Under the pieces are notes generated by a model. It saw only the letters and a list, made by a program, of their open reading frames with translations, made no database searches and was not told where the DNA came from. Made by a program: the position numbers and the translations under genes. A stretch of DNA of 31,898 bases from Rubrivivax sp. (GTDB lineage: Bacteria > Pseudomonadota > Gammaproteobacteria > Burkholderiales > Burkholderiaceae), in the NCBI GenBank assembly GCA_016790225.1, contig JAEUOZ010000011.1:1-31898 (forward strand), in the 5' to 3' direction. Shown here in pieces: positions 1-7,601 of the stretch; the first letter of the stretch is position 1, and each line of letters starts with the position of its first letter.

Positions 1-1434
1 GGAGTTGGCTGAGTTCGAGCGATACATGGCGCACTTGTGCGCCGGTCTAGGTCATCTGGATCGACACGCGGGGTTGCGAGGGTACTGCACGGGATTGATG
101 GCGCCGCTCAAGCGCAAGAGCGTGGAGCCGATGGCGTCGCACCTGGCGCCGGCGTCCACGCGGTCGAGGCACCAATCGCTGCACCACTTCGTTGCCGACT
201 CGGCGTGGTCTGACGAGCAGATGCTGCTTCGTGTGGCGCAATGGGTCGTGCCGGCCATGGACTTCGCCGACGGCGGCTGGTGGATCGTTGACGACACCGG
301 CTTTCCCAAGCAGGGCACACACTCCGTGGGCGTGGCACGCCAGTACTGCGGGATGCTGGGCAAGCAGGACAACTGTCAGGTGGCTGTGAGCTTGTCACTA
401 GCATGCCAGGCGGGCAGCCTGCCGGTGGCCTGGCAGTTGTACATGCCCAAGGAGTGGTGCGAAGAGGACAGCGTGGGTGAGGCGCGGCGCCAGAAGGCTG
501 GCGTTCCGAAGGACCTGGCCTTTGCCACCAAGCCGGCCATCGCATTGGCGCAGATCGAGCGATTGATCAGCCAGGGTGCACCCAGGCACTGCGTGTTGGC
601 CGATGCTGGCTACGGGACTGACACGGCCTTTCGCGAGCGGCTGAGCGAACTGGGGCTGACCTATGTGGTGGGCGTGACCGGCCAGGTCAACGTCTGGCCG
701 CCCGGGCACGCGCCGCTGCCGCCGCCGGCCTACAGCGGGCGGGGCAATGTGCCCACGAGACAGTGTCTGGGCGAAGCTGCAAACGAGCGCCCGCTGTCGA
801 TGAAGGAACTGGCGCGCACGCTGCCAGCCTCGCAATGGCAGACCCTCGAATGGCGCGAGGGCACGAACTTCGCGCTGCGATCGCGTTTTGCTCGGGTGAG
901 GGTGCGTGCCGCGCACCGCGACTACCAGCGCGGGCAGCAACGCCCCGAGCAGTGGGCGCTCATCGAGTGGCCCGAAGGCCACAAGGAGCCGATGAAGTAC
1001 TGGCTGTCGACATTGCCCGAGGATATGGCGCTGCAGCGCATGGTGCTGGAGGCCAAGATGCGCTGGCGCATCGAACGCGACTACCAGGATCTCAAACAAG
1101 ACCTCGGCCTCGGGGACTACGAGGGCCGCGGCTGGCGAGGCTTCCATCACCACGCCAGCTTGGCTATCGCGGCCTACGGCTTCCTGATGGCGCAGCAGCT
1201 GCGGCACCCCGAAGGTGTCGGCAAAAAAAACGCCACAAGACGTGTCGCACCCGGCCAAGAACCTGCCCTACCCACGCATTACAAACCTCGCGGCAGCCCA
1301 GCGCACGCAGCGCCACGTCCCATCATCCATCAGGAGCTTGCGGCTGCGTATCGCCGCAGCTTTGCTCAGGACGCTACCGCGGTGTCCTTGCTGCCTCCGC
1401 GCAAACGAAAGGCTTCACTTATGACACAGTAAGA
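1..1434 (+). mobile_element. IS701-like insertion sequence, right part (left end outside window)
   Basis: The transposase and about two bases after its stop make up the visible element. The sequence TATGACACAGTAAGA ending at 1434 is the candidate right inverted repeat, so the transposase stop codon would lie inside the repeat. It is followed by CTAG (1435-1438), which fits the YTAR-like 4-bp target reported for this family. The left terminus and the matching CTAG are outside the window, so both the boundary and the duplication are inferred. Confidence 0.6.
5..1432 (+). CDS. IS701-like family DDE transposase
   Basis: Transposase of an insertion sequence, catalysing cut-and-paste style movement of its element. 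The 475-residue frame shows a DDE_5-type core as in IS701-family enzymes: the first acidic site is in WIVDDTGFPKQ (about residues 93-103), the second in VLADAGYG (D200) and the glutamate in WRIERDYQDLK (E357). The motif KRKSVEPMA near residue 40 is also typical of the family. The first available start is a TTG at position 5, with an ATG at 26; the true start may lie upstream, because the window opens inside the element. The stop codon falls three bases before the probable element end at 1434. No frameshift is visible, so it may be active. Family assignment is strong; intactness of the left end cannot be judged. Confidence 0.9.
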   Translation: MAEFERYMAHLCAGLGHLDRHAGLRGYCTGLMAPLKRKSVEPMASHLAPASTRSRHQSLHHFVADSAWSDEQMLLRVAQWVVPAMDFADGGWWIVDDTGFPKQGTHSVGVARQYCGMLGKQDNCQVAVSLSLACQAGSLPVAWQLYMPKEWCEEDSVGEARRQKAGVPKDLAFATKPAIALAQIERLISQGAPRHCVLADAGYGTDTAFRERLSELGLTYVVGVTGQVNVWPPGHAPLPPPAYSGRGNVPTRQCLGEAANERPLSMKELARTLPASQWQTLEWREGTNFALRSRFARVRVRAAHRDYQRGQQRPEQWALIEWPEGHKEPMKYWLSTLPEDMALQRMVLEAKMRWRIERDYQDLKQDLGLGDYEGRGWRGFHHHASLAIAAYGFLMAQQLRHPEGVGKKNATRRVAPGQEPALPTHYKPRGSPAHAAPRPIIHQELAAAYRRSFAQDATAVSLLPPRKRKASLMTQ

Positions 1435-1875
1435 CTAGTTGCCTGCCGGCGCCGAGGCCGGGGCCGACGCGGCTGCCGGCGCCGCAGCGGCCGGGCGGCG
1501 TTCGCAGGGGTATTTGTCCTGCAGCGCTTCAAGCAGGATCGATTCGATGGAGCGCTCGCGCCGCAGCAGCGTGTCGCGGGCGAAGCCCAGGCTGCTGTCG
1601 ATGGCCTGCTTGTAGGTGTCGGCGGTCATCGCCGCCTGCTCCGGCGCGCAGAACAGCGGCGACTCATCGCGGTTGCGCAGCGCCACGTTGGCCAGGCGCA
1701 GCCCTTCGCCGATGCCCAGCAGGTAGATGCGCAGCCGCATGTGCGTGGGCGAGGTGGCCGCTTCCTTGCGCTGCTTCTCGTAGGTCGGGATATCCATGGC
1801 GCGCGCCGCGGGCGGCAGGGCGCAGGCTGCGGCCAGCAGGGCGGTGGTCAGCAGGGAAGGCAGGGCAGCGCGCAT
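1435..1875 (-). CDS. Small secreted protein of unknown function (weakly Rap1a/Tai-like)
   Basis: I do not recognise this gene with certainty. From the ATG at 1875 it encodes 146 residues with a clear Sec signal peptide (MRAALPSLLTTALLAAACA, then Ala-rich cleavage region ending ARA). The mature part has a pattern resembling the Rap1a/Tai-like fold: a YLLGIGEGL helix, a cysteine in LFCAPEQ, a second late cysteine in KYPCER (possible disulfide), and an Ala/Pro-rich low-complexity tail. A TTG at 1920 would add 15 residues before the signal peptide and is less likely. The stop codon TAG lies within the CTAG next to the insertion sequence, so the original C-terminus may be unchanged. The Rap1a/Tai similarity is only a pattern impression. 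Confidence 0.7.
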   Translation of the reverse strand: MRAALPSLLTTALLAAACALPPAARAMDIPTYEKQRKEAATSPTHMRLRIYLLGIGEGLRLANVALRNRDESPLFCAPEQAAMTADTYKQAIDSSLGFARDTLLRRERSIESILLEALQDKYPCERRPAAAAPAAASAPASAPAGN

Positions 1876-1985
1876 GATCGGGGGGCTCTCGAGGCTGGGC
1901 GTGGGCAGGCGCCGACGCAAACTGCCGGATGGTGCCGCCTGCCGGCCCGCGCCGGGCTCCCCTGTCCGCGCGGGGCGCCTGCAAG

Positions 1986-2006
1986 CCGGGTGTGGGCGGC
2001 ACCCGG
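1986..2006. terminator. Hairpin after the molybdopterin-fold gene
   Basis: A perfect 7-bp inverted repeat (CCGGGTG / CACCCGG, loop TGGGCGG) sits 27 bp beyond the stop of the leftward gene ending at 2033. No T-run follows on either strand, so termination is only suggested by position. Confidence 0.35.
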
Positions 2007-2032
2007 TGACCGGCAGGTTAGCGCATCGAGCC

Positions 2033-2578
2033 TCAGCCGCGCACGATCAGCGCGCACAGCTGGCGCACATGCCGCGGGCCGGGGCGCAGATCACCCAGCG
2101 AGCGCAGGGCCAGCGGGCCGGCAGCGCTGTCCAGCGTGCGGCCATCCTGCGCACGGATCACCAGCACCTGATCACCGGCCGGGCTGTTGAACAGCTCGCC
2201 CCAGCTGAACAGCGCGCGGTAGCCATCGGATGCCAAGGCCTCCACCCAGGCGTTGCGCGCCGCCCGATCCCCTGGTTCGCCGAAGCCGGCCGCCAGCAGC
2301 ACATCGCGCGCCAGGACGCCGGACAACTGCCACTCGCGCCGCTGCAGCGCGGCGCCCGAAGCTGCGCCTGCCGCGGCCACGCTCTGTTGCTGGACCAGCG
2401 TCGTGGCCGGCAGCTGCGCCAGCGCCACCGCATCCAGCTCCAGCGCGCGCTGCGGCGTGATCACCGTCAGCTGGACCTGGGCCAGACGCGCGGGCGGCAG
2501 GCCCGGGCAGGGCGCACTCCCGATCTGTGCCTGTGCCCACGGGGAGCCCAGCGCAAGGGCCAGAAGCAGGGGCTTCAA
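2033..2578 (-). CDS. Small exported molybdopterin-binding (SUOX-like fold) protein
   Basis: A 181-residue protein with a signal peptide (MKPLLLALALGSPWAQA). The C-terminal half resembles the oxidoreductase molybdopterin-binding fold: LSGVLARDVLLAAGF (about residues 85-99), then ALASDGYRALFSWGELF and a close with RSLGDLRPGPRHVRQL. Stand-alone proteins of this kind are common in Burkholderiales. No cysteine is present in the domain at the place expected for the molybdenum ligand of sulfite oxidases; the only cysteines are C24 and one near the C-terminus. It may therefore bind a cofactor or ligand without catalysing a reaction. Translation begins with TTG at 2578, overlapping the TGA of the ModA-like gene (TTGA), which implies coupling. 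Family call is moderate; function is inferred. Confidence 0.72.
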   Translation of the reverse strand: MKPLLLALALGSPWAQAQIGSAPCPGLPPARLAQVQLTVITPQRALELDAVALAQLPATTLVQQQSVAAAGAASGAALQRREWQLSGVLARDVLLAAGFGEPGDRAARNAWVEALASDGYRALFSWGELFNSPAGDQVLVIRAQDGRTLDSAAGPLALRSLGDLRPGPRHVRQLCALIVRG

Positions 2579-3480
2579 GGCCGGCTGAACCCGTAACGCG
2601 CCAGGATCTGCTGCCCCGGATCCGAGAGCACGAAGCGGATGAAGCGCCGGGCCTCTTCGCTTGCCGGGTTGACGGCCGTGATGCCGTAGACGGCCGAGAC
2701 ATTGATGGCGTCAGGCACCGGCAGCACCTGCAGGCCGGCCACTTCCTGGCGCGCCAGGACGGCATTCGTGCAATAGGTGATGAAGATGTCGGCACGACCT
2801 TCGGCCATCAGCCAGGCGTAGAGGTTGTGGCCGGCCGGCGGCTGCGGGCTTTGAGGCCCGCCCGCCAGCTGCAGGGCCTTGCCCTTCAGGGCCTGCGCGC
2901 TGCCCGCAGGGCCGGCGCCGGAGGATTCGATGCGATCGAACATCTCGAAAGCGTAGTCACCGGCGGGATCAGCGCGCGGTGTGGAGGTGGCCACCCTGAC
3001 GTTCGAATCCAGCAGACGCTGAGCCAGGGTACGGCCTTGCAGCGAAAACGGGGGCGTGGCCAGCCCGCACAGCGCGTTGCGTGTGAAGGCTTGCACCGGC
3101 TCGGCACGGCCGGCGGTGTGCAGCGCCCGCGGGTGCTCCATGTTGGCCGAGGCGAATACCTGAGAGGCTTCGCCTGCGGCGATGCGCTCGCGCAGCAGCC
3201 CGGAAGGCGCAAAGCTGAGCACGGGCCGCACGGCACCGCTGCGCGAGGTCTCGTAGGCCTTGGCCAGATCGGTCATCACAGCACGCAGGCTGCCCGCCGC
3301 ATGGACCGTGAGCGGCGCCGCCGCGGCCGCCGCTGCAGGGGTTGGCGCCGCGGGTGCTGCAGGTGGCACGGCCGGCATCTGCGCGCAGGCTTGCAGCAGA
3401 ACGGCGGCAGTGAAGACGGCGGCGAGGCTCAGCCAACGCAGCCGCTGCAAGCGTGGTGAAGGAGAGGCTTTCAGCATCAT
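2575..3480 (-). CDS. ModA-like molybdate/anion-binding lipoprotein
   Basis: A 301-residue periplasmic binding protein similar to ModA, which captures molybdate for an ABC importer. The N-terminus has a lipoprotein signal with LLQAC (acylated Cys about residue 32), an Ala/Pro linker, and then LTVHAAGSLRAVMTDLAKAYE, the typical ModA opening. LSFAPSGLLRERIAAGEASQVFASANMEHP and the late YGITAVNP and ARRFIRFVLSDPGQQILARYGF segments also match. Two ATGs are adjacent; 3480 follows GAAGAAG at good spacing. No modB or modC is near. The gene is coupled to the molybdopterin-fold gene by a TTGA overlap, so it may act as a ligand sensor or feed a distant transporter. Metal specificity is inferred from family only. 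Confidence 0.85.
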   Translation of the reverse strand: MMLKASPSPRLQRLRWLSLAAVFTAAVLLQACAQMPAVPPAAPAAPTPAAAAAAAPLTVHAAGSLRAVMTDLAKAYETSRSGAVRPVLSFAPSGLLRERIAAGEASQVFASANMEHPRALHTAGRAEPVQAFTRNALCGLATPPFSLQGRTLAQRLLDSNVRVATSTPRADPAGDYAFEMFDRIESSGAGPAGSAQALKGKALQLAGGPQSPQPPAGHNLYAWLMAEGRADIFITYCTNAVLARQEVAGLQVLPVPDAINVSAVYGITAVNPASEEARRFIRFVLSDPGQQILARYGFSRP

Positions 3481-3687
3481 GTCGCTTCTTCAAAGGGTGA
3501 CCGCGTCATCTTCGCGCCGGGCTCGGCGCAGGCGCTGGCTGCCTGCCTCAAAGGCCTACGCGGCGTCCTATGAAATGCGCGGCATATGGGAGGCTCGTTC
3601 ACAGCTCGTGACAATGTTTCCTGGCTGTCATCCGTGCCGAGCCCGGCGTCCACCGCGCTCCCTTCATTCCTCTCTACGATGCCCACC

Positions 3688-4512
3688 ATGAACCTTCGTC
3701 GCTGTCTGCTCGCCGCCTGTGCCGCGGCCCTGTCGTGCATGACCCTGCTGCCGGCCCAGGCGCAGGATCGATTCATCGTCATGGCGTCCACCACCTCGAC
3801 GGAGCAGTCCGGCCTCTTCGGCCACCTGCTGCCGGCCTTCAAGCAGGCCACGGGCATCGATGTGCGGGTGATCGCCGTCGGTACCGGCCAGGCGCTGGAT
3901 ACGGGCCGCCGCGGCGATGCCGATGTGGTGTTCGTGCACGACCAGGTGGCCGAGGAGAAGTTCGTCGCCGATGGCTTCGGCGTGAAGCGGCTGCCGGTGA
4001 TGTACAACGACTTCGTGCTGGTCGGCCCCAAGGGGGATCCGGCCGGCGCCAAGGGCGCTGACATTGCCGTGGCACTGGGCAAGCTGGCCGGCTCGAAGAG
4101 CGATTTCATCTCGCGCGGCGACAAGAGCGGCACACACGCGGCTGAGCTGCGCTACTGGCGCGCGGCCAACGTGGACATTGCCGCCAGCAAGCCCGCTGGC
4201 TACAAGGAATGCGGCTGCGGCATGGGCCCGGCGCTGAACATGGCCTCGTCCACCAACGCCTACGTGCTGACCGATCGCGGCACCTGGCTCAGCTTCAAGA
4301 ATCGCGGTGATCTGGCCATCCTGGTCGAAGGCGACCGGCGGCTGTTCAACCAGTACGGCGTGATGGTGGTCAACCCGGCCCGGCATCCGCACGTCAAGGC
4401 GCCGCTGGCGCAGAGCTTCGTCGATTGGGTGGTGTCCCCGGCGGGACAGGCCAGCATCGCGGCCTACAAGGTCAGCGGCGAGCAGCTGTTCTTCCCCAAC
4501 GCCAACCGCTGA
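3688..4512 (+). CDS. tupA: TupA-like tungstate ABC transporter substrate-binding protein
   Basis: A 274-residue periplasmic binding protein of the TupA type, expected to bind tungstate. A signal peptide (MNLRRCLLAACAAALSCMTLLPAQA) precedes MASTTSTEQSGLFGHLLPAF (residues 32-51), the characteristic TTS...SGL anion-binding segment. GTGQALDTGRRGDADVVFVHD and SRGDKSGTHAAELRYW (a second anion-binding loop) are also characteristic. The ATG at 3688 is chosen because it begins the signal peptide; an ATG at 3679 is possible. The permease and ATPase genes tupB and tupC are not adjacent: the next gene, 21 bp downstream, is a regulator. It is divergent from the ModA-like gene. The specificity for tungstate over molybdate is a family inference. 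Confidence 0.87.
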   Translation: MNLRRCLLAACAAALSCMTLLPAQAQDRFIVMASTTSTEQSGLFGHLLPAFKQATGIDVRVIAVGTGQALDTGRRGDADVVFVHDQVAEEKFVADGFGVKRLPVMYNDFVLVGPKGDPAGAKGADIAVALGKLAGSKSDFISRGDKSGTHAAELRYWRAANVDIAASKPAGYKECGCGMGPALNMASSTNAYVLTDRGTWLSFKNRGDLAILVEGDRRLFNQYGVMVVNPARHPHVKAPLAQSFVDWVVSPAGQASIAAYKVSGEQLFFPNANR

Positions 4513-4533
4513 GTTCAGCCGCAGGCGCGCACC

Positions 4534-5844
4534 ATGGCCGGCATCGGCGTCCAGCTGCAGTACAGCTTCGACGGGGGCGCGCCGCAGCGCGGCAGCGATA
4601 TCTCCAACCCGCTGTTCGAGCTGCTGCAGGCGCTGCGCGACGGTGGCTCGATCCTCAAGGCTTCCCGCCAGCTGGGGCAGAGCTACCGCCACACCTGGGG
4701 CTCCATCAAGCGCTGGGAAGAGGTGCTGGGCCAGCCGCTGGTGGTCTGGGCTCAGGGCCAGCGCGCGCAGCTCACGCCGTTTGCCGAACGCATGATGTGG
4801 GCCGAGCTGCGCGCCCGTGCGCGCTTGGCGCCGCACATCGAAGCCCTGCGCGTGGAGCTCGCGCGCGTGGTGCAGGAAGCACTGGCCGGCGATCACGACA
4901 GCCTCACCGTGCTGGCCAGCCACGATCTGGCGCTGCCGGTGCTGGGCGAGCTGGTGCGCGACAGCCAGCGCCTGCACATCGATCTGCGCTTTGTCGGCAG
5001 CGTGGATGCGCTGCAGGCCCTGGCTGAAGGCCGCTGCCAGGTGGCCGGTTTCCACGTGCCGGTGCTGCCCAGCGGCGAGCATCGCTTTGCCGCCGAGATG
5101 CGCCCGCGGCTGAAGCCGGGTCTGCACAAGCTGATTGCGGCGCTGCGGCGCACGCAGGGGCTGATCGTCGCGCCCGGCAATCCGCTGCAGCTGCGCAGCC
5201 TGAAGGATCTGCCGGAGCGCCGCCTTCGCTTCATCAACCGGCAGTCGGGCTCCGGCACGCGCCTGCTGACCGAGCACCTGATGGCCGAGGCCGGCGTCGA
5301 TCCGCAGCTGGTGGCTGGCTGGAATGACGAGACCGAGAACAGCCATGTGGCGGTGGCCGCCTCGGTGGCTTCGGGCGTGGCCGATGTCGGGGTGGGCGTG
5401 TCGGCCGCCGCGCAGGCTTTCGGGCTGGGCTTTGTGCCGCTGGTCGAAGAGGACTACTTCCTCGTCTGCCTGAAGGATGTTCTGGAAGAGCCGCCCGTGC
5501 AGCGGCTGCGTCAGGCGCTGGCTGGCCCCGCCTGGGCGCAGGCCCTGGGCGCGCTGCCCGGCTACCACCCGGCGCCGCAGCCGGGTGAGGTGCTTTCGCT
5601 GACGCGCGCGCTGCCCTGGTGGACGCTCACGCCGCGCGCCGCGCAGGCTGATTCGGCCGCTGCTGCCGCTGCACCCGGCAAGGCCGGCCGCGGCAAGCCG
5701 GCCGCCGACACGGCCTCAGCCGGTGCAGGCAGCGCAGCTCAGCGCGAGCCGAAGAGCCCGCGCAACCAGGCCACCAGGCGTGCCAGCAAGCCCGCCGGCG
5801 CAGGTGCCGGCAATGAAGACGGTTCCGGCTCGGCCACGCCGTAG
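4534..5844 (+). CDS. ModE-like HTH regulator fused to a periplasmic-binding-protein-like domain
   Basis: A 436-residue one-component regulator. Residues about 27-80 form a ModE/LysR-type winged helix (LFELLQALRDGGSILKASRQ, then YRHTWGSIKRWEEVLGQPLV). Residues about 110-345 form a cytoplasmic binding-protein-like domain (LASHDLALPVLGELV, RQSGSGTRLLTEHLM, GVADVGVGVSAAAQAFGLGF), as in regulators sensing molybdate or related ligands. The last 70 residues are Ala/Gly/Lys-rich and look disordered. It follows tupA by 21 bp, so the two are probably co-transcribed and it likely controls the tungstate/molybdate genes. Its 3' end overlaps the convergent coxG by 106 bp, and the overlapping tail is the low-complexity part. 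Ligand is inferred from context. Confidence 0.82.
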   Translation: MAGIGVQLQYSFDGGAPQRGSDISNPLFELLQALRDGGSILKASRQLGQSYRHTWGSIKRWEEVLGQPLVVWAQGQRAQLTPFAERMMWAELRARARLAPHIEALRVELARVVQEALAGDHDSLTVLASHDLALPVLGELVRDSQRLHIDLRFVGSVDALQALAEGRCQVAGFHVPVLPSGEHRFAAEMRPRLKPGLHKLIAALRRTQGLIVAPGNPLQLRSLKDLPERRLRFINRQSGSGTRLLTEHLMAEAGVDPQLVAGWNDETENSHVAVAASVASGVADVGVGVSAAAQAFGLGFVPLVEEDYFLVCLKDVLEEPPVQRLRQALAGPAWAQALGALPGYHPAPQPGEVLSLTRALPWWTLTPRAAQADSAAAAAAPGKAGRGKPAADTASAGAGSAAQREPKSPRNQATRRASKPAGAGAGNEDGSGSATP

Positions 5845-6287
5845 CGGGCCTTCAGCGCCTCGTTGAAGCGGGAGAAGAAGTCTCCTGCCATCTTCTGCGC
5901 GGCCATGTCGATCAGCCGCGAGCCCACCTGGGCCAGCTTGCCACCCACCGAAGCCTGCACCGTGTAGTGCAGCGTGGTCTCGCGGGCGCTCACCGGCTCC
6001 AGGCGGATCTGTGCCGTTCCCTTGCCGTGGCCCGCGGGGCCGCCCTGGCCCTCGAAGTTCAGGTGGTAGCTCTGGGGCGGCTGCAGATCGCTCAGGCGCA
6101 GCTTGCCCTTGAACTTGGCCTTCACCGGGCCAATGGCCGCCGTGACCAGCACCTCGTAGCTGTTTTCGCCGGCCGGCGTGAGGCCTTCGCAGCCCGGGAT
6201 GGCCTGCTGCAGCAGGGTGATGTCGTTCAGGGCTTCCCAGGCCTGGGCCTGGCCGACTGGCAATGCCTGTTGTGCGGTGAGTTGCAT
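5739..6287 (-). CDS. coxG: CoxG-like SRPBCC protein (CO dehydrogenase accessory)
   Basis: A 182-residue START/SRPBCC protein of the CoxG family, which links CO-dehydrogenase-type molybdenum hydroxylases to the membrane and quinone pool. The family pattern is clear: VGQAQAWEALNDITLLQQAIPGCEGL (residues 11-36), VTAAIGPVKAKFKGKLRLSD, YTVQASVGGKLAQVGSRLID and FFSRFNEAL. After a Pro/Ala linker the protein ends in an amphipathic, possibly membrane-attaching helix (GLLARLVAWLRGLFG). It is the last gene of the leftward coxM-D-E-G run, 42 bp after coxE. The final 106 bp overlap the end of the convergent regulator. No catalytic CoxL is present in the window, so its partner is unknown. Confidence 0.87.
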   Translation of the reverse strand: MQLTAQQALPVGQAQAWEALNDITLLQQAIPGCEGLTPAGENSYEVLVTAAIGPVKAKFKGKLRLSDLQPPQSYHLNFEGQGGPAGHGKGTAQIRLEPVSARETTLHYTVQASVGGKLAQVGSRLIDMAAQKMAGDFFSRFNEALKARYGVAEPEPSSLPAPAPAGLLARLVAWLRGLFGSR

Positions 6288-6329
6288 GGAGAGACTGCGG
6301 TGGAAAGTTGAAGGATCAGAGGTCGGACA

Positions 6330-7601
6330 TCAGCGCCGGGCCGCCGGGGGCCGCAGCGCAGGGCCGCCTGCGGTGCCCAGGGCGCGCGAGGACCGTGTGT
6401 GCGGCAGGCGGCCGGGTTCGGCCAAGGAGGCCAGCAGCTGCTCCAGACTGTGCAGGTTGTGCGCCGGCACGAAGCGGTCCACGTGCGGCAGCATGGCCCG
6501 CACGCCGGCCGCGCGCGGCTCGAAACCATCAAAGCGCAGCAGCGGGTTCAGCCAGATCAGCTGCCGGCAGCTGCGCGAGAGCTGTGCCATCTCGTCGCCC
6601 AACGCGCGCAGGGCGGGCGCATCAGCGCGCTCCAGGCCATCGGTGATCAGCAGCACCGTGCCGTGGCCGGGCAGCACGCGGCGCGCCCAGCGGCGGTTGA
6701 ATTCGTGCAGGCTGTGGGTGATGCGCGTGCCGCCGGACCAATCCTGCACCGTGCGCACCACCTCGCCGACGGCGATGTCCGGATCGCGCCGCGCCATCAG
6801 CCGCGTGATGCGGGTCAGCCGCGTCCCGAAGACGAAGCTCTCCACCGCGGTCTGCGCCTGGCGCAGGGTGTGGGCCAGATGCAGCAGCATGCGCGAGTAG
6901 CGGCTCATCGAGCCGGAGATGTCGGCCAGCAGCACCAGCGGCGCCGGCTTCAGGCACGGCGCGCGCCAGCGCGGCAGCAGCAGCTCGCCGCCCCGCCGTG
7001 CGCTGTGGCGCAGGCTGGCGCGCCAATCGAGCCTGCCCGGCCGCGAGGTGGGCGCAAAGCGCCGGGTCGGCAAGGGCGGAAAGACCGGGCGCAGCTGAGA
7101 AAGCAGCCGGCGCGCGGCACGCCACTCGTCCGCCGTCAGGGTGTCGAAATCGGCCTGGCGCAGCAGCTCGCGATCACTCACCGTGAGCGCGGCGTCGAAT
7201 TCGATCTGCTCCTGCGGTGGCGGCGGCTGAGGTGCTTCGGGCTGATGCGGAAAGAGGGCTTCGCCCAGGCGCCGGTTCTCGCGCGGCGCGGGCACGGCGC
7301 CCGGCTGCAGCTGCACCTTGGGCAGCAGCAGCGCGCGCAGGCGGCCCATCAGATCCGGATCCTTCCAGAAGAGCGCGAAGGCCTGATCGAAGAGTTCGGC
7401 ATGCTCCACGCGGTCCAGCAGGCAACTGCGCAGCACGGTGCGAAAGTCCTCCCGCCGTTCCAGCCCGGCCACCTGCAACGCCTGCTGCGCCAGCAGCACC
7501 CGATCGCTGCCCAGCGGCAGGCCGGCGCTGCGCAGCACCCGCGCAAAGTGCATCACGTTGGCCGCCAGATGGCCGCCCGTCTGCAGCGGCGGCAGGATCA
7601 C
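6330..7601 (-). CDS. coxE: CoxE-like von Willebrand factor A domain protein
   Basis: A 423-residue VWA protein of the CoxE family that works with the CoxD ATPase in maturing the copper-molybdenum active site of CO dehydrogenase (family knowledge). Residues 16-200 hold the conserved N-terminal region (HFARVLRSAGLPLGSDRVLLA). The VWA domain starts near residue 220 with a complete MIDAS motif DISGSMS (D227, S229, S231), and GGTRITHSL and LLITDGLERAD follow. The GTG start at 7601 overlaps the TGA stop of coxD (GTGA), a sign of translational coupling. The open frame continues upstream through coxD, but that part is unrelated in sequence and is not coding. Confidence 0.87.
   Translation of the reverse strand: MILPPLQTGGHLAANVMHFARVLRSAGLPLGSDRVLLAQQALQVAGLERREDFRTVLRSCLLDRVEHAELFDQAFALFWKDPDLMGRLRALLLPKVQLQPGAVPAPRENRRLGEALFPHQPEAPQPPPPQEQIEFDAALTVSDRELLRQADFDTLTADEWRAARRLLSQLRPVFPPLPTRRFAPTSRPGRLDWRASLRHSARRGGELLLPRWRAPCLKPAPLVLLADISGSMSRYSRMLLHLAHTLRQAQTAVESFVFGTRLTRITRLMARRDPDIAVGEVVRTVQDWSGGTRITHSLHEFNRRWARRVLPGHGTVLLITDGLERADAPALRALGDEMAQLSRSCRQLIWLNPLLRFDGFEPRAAGVRAMLPHVDRFVPAHNLHSLEQLLASLAEPGRLPHTRSSRALGTAGGPALRPPAARR

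Noticed and set aside
1876..2032. Possible cobalamin or molybdenum-cofactor riboswitch in the GC-rich leader
   Set aside because: Only simple hairpins are visible; none of the conserved riboswitch core sequences could be recognised.
3664..5568. A 634-codon open frame on the minus strand opposite tupA and the regulator
   Set aside because: It is antisense to two clear genes, with the low-complexity Arg/Gln/His-rich composition expected from high-GC shadow frames.
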